64,000 nucleotides of DNA from Tridacna crocea (GCA_943736015.1 OX031060.1:4298001-4362000), one strand, 5' to 3'; numbered from the stretch's first letter, positions 53,451 to 63,900 are shown. The notes: generated by a model from the letters alone, not told the origin. Numbers and translations are program-made.

Positions 53451-53520
53451 TGAAAACATTGCGGGAAAAAGAGAAATTGCTCCTAGCGAGCAATTTCTCT
53501 TTTTCCAGCAGTGTTTTCCC
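53451..53520 (+). mobile_element. THM-C hairpin, arms lost
   Basis: GAAAAAGAGAAATTGCTC / GAGCAATTTCTCTTTTTC: tip of type C plus a paired G-C to A-T change. No arms or TTAA ends. Confidence 0.8.
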
Positions 53521-53847
53521 AACTGTTTATATATTATGAATCTATTTTTTTTATTTTTTCTTAATAATAATTTCATAAGGACGTTTTTTCTCAGTCCCCG
53601 GTTATAGAACTGGTTCAGGCGTAAAAGTACATAATTATGTTAGTGTTGTTGGTTAAAGCAATATCGTTTTATATCGTGTTGTTACACTTGTTTCTTTATA
53701 GCTAAGCGCGGGGCGAGGGGCGGGGGGTTAACTGCGTCATTCAGGGTGAATGTAGATAGGGTTCAAAACCTGCAGGTCCCGGGTTCGATACTCTAACATA
53801 CTGTGCGACTTTTTGTGTGTGAGTCGTTTGGCAAGACACTTTTGGAT

Positions 53848-53987
53848 CAGTATTCACCTACCATTCTCAAGAACATTCTTATACTTATTCTCCAGCATTG
53901 TTTCTTTTTTTTGCATTTGAACATAACACAACTTCTGATTGGCTTAACCATTAGGTTTAGCCAATCAGAGATGTTACTGTCGAAATT
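53848..53987. mobile_element. MITE-G copy, right arm truncated
   Basis: GTATTCACCTACCATTCTC, ACACAACTTCTGATTGGC and AGCCAATCAGAGATGTTAC. Confidence 0.8.
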
Positions 53988-54356
53988 AAAAAATCTTAGA
54001 TATAACGGCCAGACTATTCCTGAGACTTCATGGAGTGTACGGCCCAAGGGCCCGAGCCAAGTCCTTCAGAAGTCCAGTACATACAGGAAAAAGTGAGGTG
54101 TTGCCTTGATTTGGTTAAGATATTTTTTTTCTTTTTTGCAAATTCGGCAAAAGATACCATTCGATTACAAGAAGTCCTTTGGGGTCACTCCCGTTTTGTC
54201 TAGTCAGTCATACACAGTCAAACCTGCCCGATCGGCCACCTGTATAAGAGCGCCACCTGCTTAAGTGAGACACTTGTACACAGTTTTAAATCCAGAGTCA
54301 GGGAAACTCTTTTCTTAGACTTGTGATAGTCCTTGTTGCAGAATGGATTACACAGA

Positions 54357-54812
54357 CGATATTTGGGTTTTTTTTTTTTTGTGAAAGATCGAAATTTATT
54401 TTATCGAGTAGACACCATCGGTAATATTTTTACGATTGGCTGCGCCACTCGTGGAAATATTACCGATGGTGTTCACGATATGAAATAAATTTCGATCTTT
54501 TACCGAAAATAAAAAAAAAACAAATATTCTATTTATTTCATGCTTTTAACCCTTTCTGGGAGGAGCTTTATCCAGTGCATTTTTTTCCCATTATTCCCAG
54601 TGGCGTACCCCTCCCGCATAACAACGCAATGCAATATTACGTCAAGTGAGAGAAATGTAAGGTAAACGTCATATTTCCATCTGGTTGTGAGGCACGCCCA
54701 ATTTACCTAGGCAACAAGAACATGAAAATAGGTATTTTCACTGGTGGTACCAGTGTAGGATCGAAAAATATTTTCACTGCTATTTCTCGATATCCTACCA
54801 GAAATCATGAAA
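54357..54812 (+). repeat. Repeat F copy 2
   Basis: Same order of blocks as at 10376 and 62224. The hairpin loop reads GGCTGCGCCACTCG. A THM hairpin remnant with GGGAAAAGGAGAAAATG lies further right at 54900-54945. Confidence 0.8.
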
Positions 54813-55094
54813 TAATGCTGTTTAATTGCTGAATATATTATCTGTATGCGGGCAAGGAGCCAGTGACTTAGTAAGGCCATTTTGCGAAGCACCAGTGAAA
54901 AAATCCCAGAAAACGTCATGGGAAAAGGAGAAAATGTCGGCTTTAAGTCATGCACGCTACTTTCTGCGCTTACATGCCTTTTTGATTTTGAAGGTCGTGG
55001 GTTAGAATCCTAGTGGAGGGATTTTTCATTCCAGTATGTTTTTGTTGCTTTTTCCCCTGTAGAATATCAACTTTATTCCCCGATTTTTTGGCAA

Positions 55095-55382
55095 AATTGA
55101 ATTGAATTGAAATTGCGTTTATTTATCGTCGCGACCGGTTGCCAAGCCCCCTGAAGGCTGTTAGTATTGTTACGGGGGATAGTGCAGATAGGATGAAACC
55201 CATTCCGATTTTCGTCTGGTTCTTTAACGTGCTCGGTGTATAGCACCGTCACACGGGACCTCGGTTTAACGTCTCATTCGAAAGACTATTAGTAATTTTA
55301 GATGGCTAGCCGTGGGGATCGAACCAACAACCTCATGATCACGAGTCCTACGCTCTACCAACTGAGTTATGCGACCTGGTCC
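55095..55382 (-). mobile_element. SINE-W, full-length tRNA-derived SINE with (TTCAA)n tail
   Basis: On the minus strand: CGCATAACTCAGTTGGTAGA (A box), GTTGTTGGTTCGATCCCCAC (B box), a body with GTGACGGTGCTATACACCG in split form and GGCAACCGGTCGCGACG, and a tail TTCAATTCAATTC. The head is the most tRNA-like sequence in the window but lacks a matching 3' acceptor stem. Confidence 0.85.
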
Positions 55383-55632
55383 TTTTTTTGTCAAAATCTA
55401 CTTTCAGGCGGCTCTAAACACTAAGCCACACCGAAACACCAAAGTACTTGAAAAAAAAAAAACTTTCACACAACAGCCATTCCGTAATAGTTTTTTTTTT
55501 TATATGAAATACGCCTCAAAGTAATACTGCGCATTAGCAGGAAGTTTATACAAAAAGGCGCTTTATAAACAGCACTTAATAATAAACAATTAACTCTTTG
55601 AGAGTTAGATACAAGTTTTTGTTGTTTTGGCG

Positions 55633-55695
55633 GAAATCGAAGAGAAAGATCAGACTGCACAAAACATACAGTCTGATCTTTAATCTTCAATGTCC
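55633..55695. repeat. HP-E copy
   Basis: AAGATCAGACTGCACAAAAC ... TACAGTCTGATCTTTAATC. Confidence 0.75.
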
Positions 55696-55876
55696 GTCTT
55701 AGCACGAAGTTTATCTACTCGTACTAAAGTAATAAACGATTTTGAGAGCGGGGCCAAAAATAGATAAATTAATCAATCAACCAATTCTGCATGTCTGTCT
55801 GTGTGTCTGCTTGTCTCTGTCCGAGTTTGTGTGTGTCTGTCTGTATCCGTGCCTAGGTGTCTGTCTGTGTTTGAGT

Positions 55877-55878
<2 letters not shown>

Positions 55879-55932
<54 letters not shown>
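55879..55932. repeat. (CT)n microsatellite
   Basis: About 27 CT units, with GTCTGT-rich sequence on both sides. Confidence 0.95.
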
Positions 55933-55934
<2 letters not shown>

Positions 55935-56190
55935 ATCTGTCTGTATCTCTGTCTGTCCCACTGACCTTGCCCTCGTGTACTCCTACATGAAAAAATAAAA
56001 AGAAGACAAATTACAATGTCAGCATAAATTTTGAAATACATGTAAATAAAACCTGTCACATGTATACTGTTTAACCTCTTTCCATAATTCTAGTCATGTA
56101 CCGCGAAAAGCTAAATCTTAAGCTATGTACGGAAATCACGGCTTATCTAGATACAAAGCAGAGTCTTTCAATCAAACAGTCTGGGTCCGT

Positions 56191-56373
56191 ATTCACCAAC
56201 CATTCTTTTTCAGTGTCTTATTCTACAAGATTTTCTACATTTGAATGTAATACACCTTCTGATTGGCTAAACCATTTGGTTTAGCCAATCAGAAGTCGTG
56301 TTACTTTCAAATGTAGAAAATTCTGTAGATTAAGACTGAGACTGTTCTTAAGAATGGCTTGTGAATACGAACA
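56191..56373. mobile_element. MITE-G copy, nearly complete palindrome
   Basis: CCGTATTCACCAACCATTCT to AGAATGGCTTGTGAATACG with apex GGCTAAACCATTTGGTTTAGCC. The arms are about 85-90 bp and near complementary. Confidence 0.9.
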
Positions 56374-56498
56374 CTAATCTTTGATTTACCGTTAGTCTGA
56401 AAAGTAAGATTTAACGACGGAAAGAACACTGAAATCGCAATATTTCACATTTTTTTCAATATCGACTGTTAAAAATTCATTTGAACTATCTAGCATAT

Positions 56499-56732
56499 AC
56501 CCCTTTGACCAAACAGTCCTGATTTTACACAAATTTACAGAAGATATTTTTTAAAACATTGATGAAATGCTAGTAGCCAACATTCTATGCCCCCCACCCC
56601 CGAAAAAAAAAAAGATTTAATTCTGCTTTTAAAAAGACGAACTCCCATCAACCAAGCCGTATTCAATTCATCGTCTGCAAATGCTTTTAAATTAAGAAAA
56701 GTCCAAAATAAGGTCGAACTGTAAAGCACTAA
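56499..56732 (-). mobile_element. THM copy, decayed, abuts hairpin array
   Basis: CCCTTTGACCAAACAGTCC start, hairpin lost to C/A runs, arm L (TCATCGTCTGCAAATGC) clear, end at ACTAA. Confidence 0.7.
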
Positions 56733-57204
56733 CTCTTTACCAAACGACAAAACTTTTGACTTGCTCAAATTGAAAGCATTATAGCAGACGACACATGAAA
56801 TTGGACTCGAAAGTCTAGATTATTTGATAATGGTTAAACATCATTGTGAGAAAAGGAGAAAACGCTGGTTACCAGCATTTTCTCCTTTTCTAACAATGTT
56901 TTTAAAAGCATGGTCTGATAAAAAGTTAAGAAAAATGGGACTCAATAGTACAGAATTTCCTTTCAATTGGTTAGAAAACGTTGTGAGAAAAGGTGAAAAT
57001 GCTAGTTATAAGCATTTTCTCCTTTTCCCACAATGTTTTCAAAAGTCTGGTATGGTAAGAGATTTAAGAAAAATTGGACTCATAAGCCAGTATTTTTCTA
57101 CAAATGGTTAGAAAACGATGCGGGAAAAGGAGAAAATGCTGGTTACCTGCATTTTCCCCTTTTCCCACAATGTTTTCAAAAGTCTGTTCTGGTTAAGGGT
57201 TAAG
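56729..57204 (+). mobile_element. THM with three tandem hairpins
   Basis: Arm L starts at AACTCTTTACCAAACGAC. Three hairpins follow at about 56838-56907, 56970-57040 and 57109-57178, separated by repeats of TTAAGAAAAATTGGACTC and GGTTAGAAAACG. The element ends GGTTAAGGGTTAA. Unit length is about 137 bp. Confidence 0.88.
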
Positions 57205-57781
57205 AAAATTAAAACCAATATTACGACCGGATCGATATCAATACACAGGGCTATCAAGTAACACGGGTGTCTTTCTTTTTGTGATTTTGTGACAAATTTA
57301 GATCTCTTGTTAGAGGAAATTTGACACGACATTCAATCATGAAACTTTAATTCACGTATGAAAGGACGCAAACTAAACATACAGGCTGATTCATAATATC
57401 TGATCAAGTTTCAGTCCCTAAAGTAATAATAAAGGCCAAAATGTAAACATAGAGGGTTTTTCAATGCATTTAAATTCACACCATACCTTTCAAAAGTTCG
57501 GAAAATATTTTGAACAGGACAATCTGTCAGTGGACTGTTGTCAAAGTGTTCGTCGCTGATAGAGAAATTAATTTCAAAACTAGGTTAAAATTTGCCAGGT
57601 ATCTGTGTCTTTTGTTTACTTTTTGCCTGATTCGTTTTTTGTTTTGCCAGTGACTAACATGTGACCCGACCAGACGATAACAGTATGTCATCTCCACAAT
57701 ATTTTCCACACTTTTACTGCTATCATTTATATTTAAATGTTTTATAACATCTTCGTTGATATGTTGGCATTTACTAGGTCT
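57205..57781. other. Intergenic, nothing firm
   Basis: No gene or family match seen. Confidence 0.4.
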
Positions 57782-58006
57782 TTAACCATTTACAAAAAAA
57801 AAACGAAATCTTAAGCTGGTCCAAATTGAAAGCATTTGAAGACAACAGAAAAAAAAATGAATAAAAAATGGAAACTGGCTCTTTAAAGAGTAGAAAACAT
57901 TGTGGGAAAAGGAGAAAACGGTGGTTACCAGCATGTTTTCCTTTTTCCAAATTGTTTTCAGAAGGCTAGGGTCGTGAAAACCAGGGATTGTTTGGTATAG
58001 GGTTAA
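57782..58006 (+). mobile_element. THM-A copy
   Basis: TTAACCATTTACAAAAA to GTTTGGTATAGGGTTAA; right stem has several unpaired changes. Confidence 0.9.
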
Positions 58007-58165
58007 ATATTCTTCATCTGTCGGCACATATCTTGTTATGATTTATATTACAATACTCTACCATAATTACAGTTTTGTTTGATATACAATGTTAACTACT
58101 TTGAATATTTGCATGTTGAAAAAAATGTAGTGAAAAAGTTTTTTACTTAACATGTAAGTATTTTA

Positions 58166-58437
58166 CTCTTTTAATAAACGACAAAATCTTAACCTTGTCC
58201 AAACTGAAAGCATTTGCAGACGACAATTTCAATCTAAAACAAATGGTGCAATTTCTCTTTGATAGGGTATAAAACATTGTTAGAAAAGGAGAAAATGCAA
58301 TATCTGTTTAATAGGGTAGAAAACATTGTGGGAAAAGGAGAAAATGCTGGTTACCAGCATTTTCTCCTTTTCCCAAAATGTTTTCAAAAGGCCTCTTTCC
58401 CAGGCTCGTAAAAAGTCGACATTGTGCGGTAAGTACT
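58166..58437 (+). mobile_element. THM-D copy with duplicated left stem
   Basis: GATAGGGTATAAAACATTG..GGAGAAAATGC is followed by a second AATAGGGTAGAAAACATTG and a full hairpin (58316-58384); a 52-bp internal duplication. Right end decayed (GTGCGGTAAGTAC). Confidence 0.85.
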
Positions 58438-58597
58438 CAACATAACATATATACTAAACAAAACTGTAATTATTATACAGTATTGTGATACAATATATAA
58501 GAGTAGTAGAGAGTAGAGTCACCAACTAATACTGTATCAGATATTTTGACTCACCCTGTACACCCTTGATATTCAGTCTTTTTTGTGAGTTGATTAA

Positions 58598-58745
58598 AGA
58601 TTAACACCGTTTCATCATTGTATCAGTTACATTGCGACTGTCAATGCACGTGTCCGTTCTTGCATAGAGTTTCTTTCATTACTAATTCGCATAATAGTCT
58701 GTCCAGGGCGCTGGCTCCTTTTCCATATGACCATCGTTGGAACAA
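58598..58745 (-). mobile_element. SINE-H fragment
   Basis: GATTAACACCGTTTCATCATT, CGCTGGCTCCTTTTCCATATG and CCATCGTTGGAACAA; diverged. Confidence 0.65.
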
Positions 58746-58784
58746 AACAAAAAAAATGCATCCTCGATATTCTGTCTATGTTGA

Positions 58785-59312
58785 TATGTTTATTGTATGG
58801 TGTTTTACCCTTACAGCATATAATCCCGACATTTAACGATCCTGAGAAAGAAGCCTTTTGAAAACATTGTGGGAAAAGAAGAAAATGCTGGTAACCAGCA
58901 TTTTCTCCTTTTCCCACAATGTTTCTACCCTTCCCAAACCAAGTTTTAACTTTTTAGTTACATTTATTTTGTCGTCTGCAAATGTTTTCGACTTGGACAA
59001 GCCTCAAATTTTATAGTTTGGTAAAGAGTTAATGCCGTTTTCGACATTATCTGCGCTTACCAGTGCACCTGTCCATGCTTTCCTGGAGTTTGTTGTTTCG
59101 CGAAATATTTTTCCAAGGTCACTGGCTACTTTTCCAAATAATCATTGTCGGAACAATAATCAGCGGTAACAGAGGAATGAATCCTGCCGCAACGATTATC
59201 ATTAATCCTCGGAAAGGAAACTGGTAATGTTGGGCATTTGAACCAGCAACCGCCTCTCTCCCCAGCTCCAACTTCTGTAAGCTACCGCTTGTGCTAACGG
59301 AGCTGGGCATTT
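58785..59312 (-). mobile_element. SINE-H copy interrupted by a THM
   Basis: TGTATGGTGTT at 58795 continues after the THM with TTAATGCCGTTTTCGACATT at 59029, exactly reconstituting the SINE-H word GGTGTTTAACGCCGTTTTC. The tRNA-like head is at 59240-59312 (on minus: GCTCCGTTAGCACAAGCGG). Confidence 0.88.
58806..59032 (-). mobile_element. THM copy inserted in SINE-H at TTAA
   Basis: Arm R, hairpin at 58859-58922, arm L, ending GTTTGGTAAAGAGTTAA. The SINE target contained TTTAAC. Confidence 0.93.
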
Positions 59313-59517
59313 GTTTTAGAAAGGTTAAAAAAAATGTGAGAAAGGGATAACGTTTCTAGAGAACAAAGGCCATTGAACTATTAGAAATATGTAGGTATTG
59401 CAACACGCTTTCGGAATAAGTTTAATCCCGAAAAAGGTTACTTTTTCGACACATACCAAGATGATTGTAATTAATACAAGGAGGTCTAATCCAGTATCGC
59501 TCATGCCAAAAAGAAAC

Positions 59518-59602
59518 TATCGTCGGTTTACTTCAAACACCTCGTAACTACAGCTTGTTACAAGCTGTAGTTACGCGGTTTTTGAAGTAAACTGCCGATA
59601 TA
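59518..59602. repeat. HP-K palindrome copy 3
   Basis: TATCGTCGGTTTACTTCAAA ... TTTGAAGTAAACTGCCGATA with centre AGCTTGTTACAAGCT. Confidence 0.92.
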
Positions 59603-60114
59603 AGAAATGACAATATATTATCTTATATTATTTGTTCTTTTGTGTGCGTGTGTGCATCTGCACATTTTAGATTGATTGAACATGAATGAGACATTGATAA
59701 AAATAGAATAGTAAATACTGGTAAACTCTGGCAAAACGTATTTCCACATGAAGGTCTCCTATGAAAAGGCAAGAACGACCCTTTATTGCTCACCGGAGAA
59801 CAGTTCGGGATACCAAAACCTCAAATATAGTTGGACCAATTTTTCATCCACTAGGCAATATCAGGTCCCTGATATCATGATGTACAGACTAAATATTATA
59901 CGATTCTTGGCTAATTCCGGGCCGAATTCTTTGGAACAAGAAGATTTTTACATTTTTCTTTATTAAATCTTTTCAGAAAGTCGTGATTCCCAGGGCCAGG
60001 ATATTTGTCAACTACGGACAATGACTGGTGTCATTAACTATACCCCAAATGAAACAAGTTTGGGCTGAATGGTTTTTAAGCAGAAGTAAAGTGTCCAAAA
60101 TATAAAGCCCCTAT
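59603..60114. other. Intergenic, nothing firm
   Basis: No supported gene; 59740-60060 may be a decayed member of the repeat that follows. Confidence 0.35.
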
Positions 60115-60990
60115 ATAACGTGTTACCTTCGGGACGGAGCCAATTTTGACCCCAGGACTAAATTCTGACCATAATTGGTTGCGGATCCATTGAACAAAGC
60201 TTCAAGCAAAATTTGCTAGTGGTATGATTTCTGGTTGGGAAAATAGATTTTTTAATGTTTCACTTTTGAAATGTTTGTTGAAAGTGTAATCCTGAAAGTA
60301 GGGCCAGTTTTGACCCCAGGACTATAATATAAGTACTATTGGTAGAGACATGCTAGGTGACAACGCACACGGTATATAAGTACTTTATCTCTCACGGCGA
60401 GGAATAACTACAGTTTTAAAGTTTTTGCTATATAAGCCAATGTAAAACCTGCGACCCCTTAAGCAGGGCCAATTCCGACACCAGGAATAATACCTTAGTA
60501 ATTGTGGTAGAATTCGACTAGATGATGGTAGGTGCGAAATCTGGTAACTCTTGGGTCTCTTGCAAGGTACAGGAAGATTTTTTAAATTTTCATTTAATAT
60601 AAGTTGTTTTCATGAACATTGGCGAGTTCTGATTGGCTGATTTTTTTTTCATATCTCAAGGTAAAAGAAAATTACCTTGTGCCGGGACTACTTTCACTGA
60701 AGGTTACTTTTGCGGGTCCTACACACTGCTCTGCTCATTTACTTTCGTTTTATTGGTTAATTTTCAGTATTGGGGATCTGAAAACTGCTTCTCTATTGTA
60801 TTCTTGCGCTATACAAGTATGAGTGGACGGGGCTTTAGAAACTCCAACGTTAGATTTAAAACTAAAAAAAAAAGTGAATGCAGTTTGAATTATTTCCGAG
60901 GGCGGTCCATTTTTTAACAAAGGGCTATAAAATCGAACGTATTGGTAGAAGTTTATTAGATGGAACTAAACGCCAAATTTGGTGGTACCG
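60115..60990 (+). repeat. Degenerate tandem repeat, about 165-bp period
   Basis: GGAGCCAATTTTGACCCCAGG at 60136, GGGCCAGTTTTGACCCCAGG at 60301 and GGGCCAATTCCGACACCAGG at 60465 start successive units. A further relic starts near 60900. Each unit continues with ATAAT..TGGTAGA. Confidence 0.75.
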
Positions 60991-60999
60991 AACAGTATA

Positions 61000-61570
61000 G
61001 CTTTTGACTGAACGGAGTACTACAGACCTGTTTAATCTTTTTCAGTTTTATTTTCATGGCCATCAGAGTTCTCATCATCGGAATAAAATTTTCTAAAGAG
61101 GGCCATGGTAGGACCATGTCTTTCAATTTCGGTCAAAACATGTTTGATAAGCTCACGCAACATATTTAAAAACAACAACAACAACCAAAACAACAAAACA
61201 AAAGCAAAATTCGATGCACGTGCACGGGACGGGACAAAGCTTTGACATACGCAATCATCTCGTCGGCCAGAAGAGCTAGAATCGATTTGAAGTGTTAGGA
61301 CGAGTCAAATAAAAGCAACTTTTATTGACAGTATCTTTTCACCTGATTTCTGTGATCGATTACATTCCCTGATTGGTAACGCTTAATTGTGAATTATCGA
61401 TCTACTTGTATACACACGTGAGGATAAAACTGATAAGATGGGAAATCGATTCTTTGAAAGGTAATTGAAAACTGAAGAACGGAAGGCGATCGATCTGTCA
61501 GGTTTATTTATCCTTATTCTCCTGAGTAACTAAAATAGAATTTTCATTCTGATAGTAACATGTCAAATAT
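61000..61570. other. Intergenic, nothing firm
   Basis: AACAACAACAACC low complexity at 61172; no gene seen. Confidence 0.4.
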
Positions 61571-61574
61571 TCTT

Positions 61575-61715
61575 ATTTCAAAGTTACGTTTTGGGGGGAA
61601 TAATATCTCCTTATCGGACAGTGTGGATCAAGATCAGACTGCACGTTCTGTGCAGTCTGATCTTGATCTACACTGTCCGCAAAAGGTCAGCTAGTCGTAC
61701 TTAGCAGCCTATAAG
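61575..61715 (+). repeat. HP-E copy, best preserved
   Basis: GGACAGTGTGGATCAAGATC ... GATCTTGATCTACACTGTCC is a near-perfect hairpin with the module at 61632-61662, flanked by TTTCAAAGTTACGTTTTGGG and CGTACTTAGCAGCC. Confidence 0.92.
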
Positions 61716-61954
61716 GGGTAACAGATGGCCTACATGCATGCGACTATTGCGTTTTGAAGCAGAAAATCATTGCAGCAAACAGAGAAATTGCATTTACAAG
61801 AATAAGTCGGTCATTCTTGAATCTGAGGCGGTTATACGCATAGGGTTTGCCATGCAAGGGCCTTGAGTTTGAACCCCAGCTTGGCAAAGCCGTTTTTTGA
61901 GAGCTGACTATAGTCACTGTTGCATGATCCTGTTATATTTTTTTTCTTTAATCC

Positions 61955-62175
61955 CAGGTCCATCCGGGTTGCTCAGTGGTCTGACTCATAACCTGGTGGT
62001 CGCAAATTCGATACCCAGGCGAGGCAAACCTTCCTTCCAGCAATTTTTCGCCTCTCACTTCTGATACATGTAAGAAAAAAGTCAGTGACTTGGAAGGACA
62101 GTTGTGCTAGTAACACGTGTGAGAAAGCCAGGAAACACAAGCGTAGGTGCACCCACCGCCGTCAAATGACTCAAT
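61955..62175 (+). mobile_element. SINE-U copy 2
   Basis: Head GGGTTGCTCAGTGGTCTGAC and GTCGCAAATTCGATACCC; body CGCCTCTCACTTCTGATAC, ACTTGGAAGGACAGTTGTGC, GCCAGGAAACACAAGCG. Part of that body is also present in SINE-H, pointing to a shared central domain. Confidence 0.75.
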
Positions 62176-62223
62176 TTCGATTCCCTGGTTGAACCAACTT
62201 CTTTCCAGGGACTGATTACATAG

Positions 62224-62675
62224 AGGATATTTGTTTTTTTTCGGCGAACGATCGAAATTTATTTCATCGAGTGGACACCATCGGTAATATTTTCACTCGT
62301 GGCTGCGCCACTCGTGAAAATATTACCGATGGTGTTCACGAGATGAAGTAAATTTCGATCTTTCACCGAAAAAAACGAATATTCTATTTATTTCATGCTT
62401 TTAACCCTTTCTTGGAGGAGCTTTATCAAAATTCAGTACAGTTATTTTCCCTTATTCCCCGTGGGGTACCCCTCCCGCATAGCAACGTTACGTCAAGCGC
62501 GAGAAATGCAAGGTATATGACGTCATATTTCCCATCTGGTTGTTAGGCACGCGCAATTTACCTAGGCGACAAGAACGTGAAAATCGGTATTTTCACTGGT
62601 GGTACCAATGTAAGATCGAAAAATATTTTCACTGCTATTTCTCGATATCCTACCGGAAAGCATGAAATAAAAGGG
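62224..62675 (+). repeat. Repeat F copy 3
   Basis: Best preserved hairpin (62247-62361), with stems containing CACCATCGGTAATATTTTCA and its reverse complement. Its right end is fused to a SINE-H fragment at 62685. Confidence 0.8.
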
Positions 62676-62684
62676 AGATTCATT

Positions 62685-62770
62685 CCTCAGTCACCGCTCA
62701 TTATAATTGCCACCATGGTTATATTGGAAAACCGCCAGTGGCTTGGAAAGGATATTGTGTATTGGTGAAA
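62685..62770 (+). mobile_element. SINE-H fragment fused to Repeat F
   Basis: GATTCATTCCTCAGTCACCG and CGCCAGTGGCTTGGAAAGGA, i.e. the middle of SINE-H in reverse relative to other copies. Confidence 0.65.
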
Positions 62771-62979
62771 AGAAAATGCCTCCAGGAGAGCAAGGATTGG
62801 TAGCCAATTAAACCGGCGGCTTCGATATGAATTAAAATTTAAAAAAAATCAGCAAATCAGAAAATGACCATGAAGTTGTCGTTTTGGCTTAATGTTTTCA
62901 AGTGTAAATGTAGTAAACCTTTGTTCATGTCGATGACTAATACTTTTGTGAGGTTACTAAATAGTTTATTACGATTTTG

Positions 62980-63080
62980 ATGGATGGATGGACGGATGGA
63001 TGATTTGAAAAATGGATGCAGGTTGGATGGGAAAGATAGATGGAGATTGGTTGGGAAAGATGGATGGTGGATGGAAATTT
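62980..63080. repeat. (GGAT)n-rich tract
   Basis: Interrupted GGATGGATGG units. Confidence 0.8.
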
Positions 63081-63303
63081 ATTTATCGTTTTCTGAGTGA
63101 CTTCATGGATGTGGGAAAAATATTGACATCTGATTACATAGACAGACGAGTAGAACCAAGATAAATGGGTTTGCAGGTCGGTTGATAGAAACTTTGGGAG
63201 GAAGGGTAAATATAGTATGTACCAATGGACATGTGAATTGTTAAATATAAAAAGAAAGGATGAAAAGCTGACTTGATGGCATGGACAGTTAAATGGACTG
63301 GCC

Positions 63304-63326
63304 GAAAATGGATGGATGGATGGATG

Positions 63327-63357
<31 letters not shown>

Positions 63358-63358
63358 G
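63304..63358. repeat. (GGAT)n/(AGAT)n microsatellite
   Basis: GGAT units pass into AGAT units without a break. Confidence 0.93.
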
Positions 63359-63519
63359 GGTGGATGGTAAATTCTCTTGAACGCTGGTAGGATCGATGTA
63401 TGGATAGAGAGAATCGAAAACAACCACGCTTCAATTGTGTAATTGACAGATAATTGAAAGTTTGAAGGAAGGAAGCGAGGAGTGTTATTTCTTACATTTC
63501 AGCCTGTGCAACAAAAACG

Positions 63520-63800
63520 CTCGGCACTATGGCAAAAAGGGGGTTACATACACCATTACACCTCCGTAACGCTTTCCACAAAGCAAATCACCATAAAGGC
63601 CTACTTATAACTGTATAACAACCCAATTCGTCAATCATCCAAATTAATCAAGGAATACAATGTTTCTTCGACATATAGAATATTTTCCAAAAGAAAAAAA
63701 GTTTCGACCCATGTCAGCCTGCGCGGACTGTGCAAGCTGACATGAGTCGATGCTTTTTTGCTGATTATTTAGCCCCCTTTTCATATAGCATGATTAGGAG
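63520..63800. repeat. HP-D copy, full length
   Basis: Left end ACTATGGCAAAAAGGGGGTTA, right end TAGCCCCCTTTTCATATAGC: a terminal inverted repeat of about 20 bp. Hairpin ATGTCAGCCTGCGC ... GTGCAAGCTGACAT lies near the right end at 63708-63745. Confidence 0.85.
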
Positions 63801-63900
63801 GCAATTTAGTCATGATTTCTCAAGCAAGTGTCAACTTCTCCTGCCGGAAACGTCAACTTGGGGCGAAACTCAATAATCAACCATGTTTCTGTTACGTAAC

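Noticed and set aside
55300..55380. tRNA-like sequence (also at 22150, 33293, 41390, 61960)
   Set aside because: A and B boxes are present but no full cloverleaf with matching acceptor stem, and each continues into a SINE body, so they are SINE heads.
8188..58917. Many 60-160 residue open frames containing words like GKGENAG and HFLLFPQCF
   Set aside because: They are translations of the THM hairpin, which is open in several frames on both strands because the stems lack stop codons. They occur wherever a THM occurs, regardless of strand.
62937..63434. 165-residue antisense frame with H/P/S/I/Y-rich runs
   Set aside because: Driven by GGAT/AGAT repeats; the remainder shows no family resemblance.
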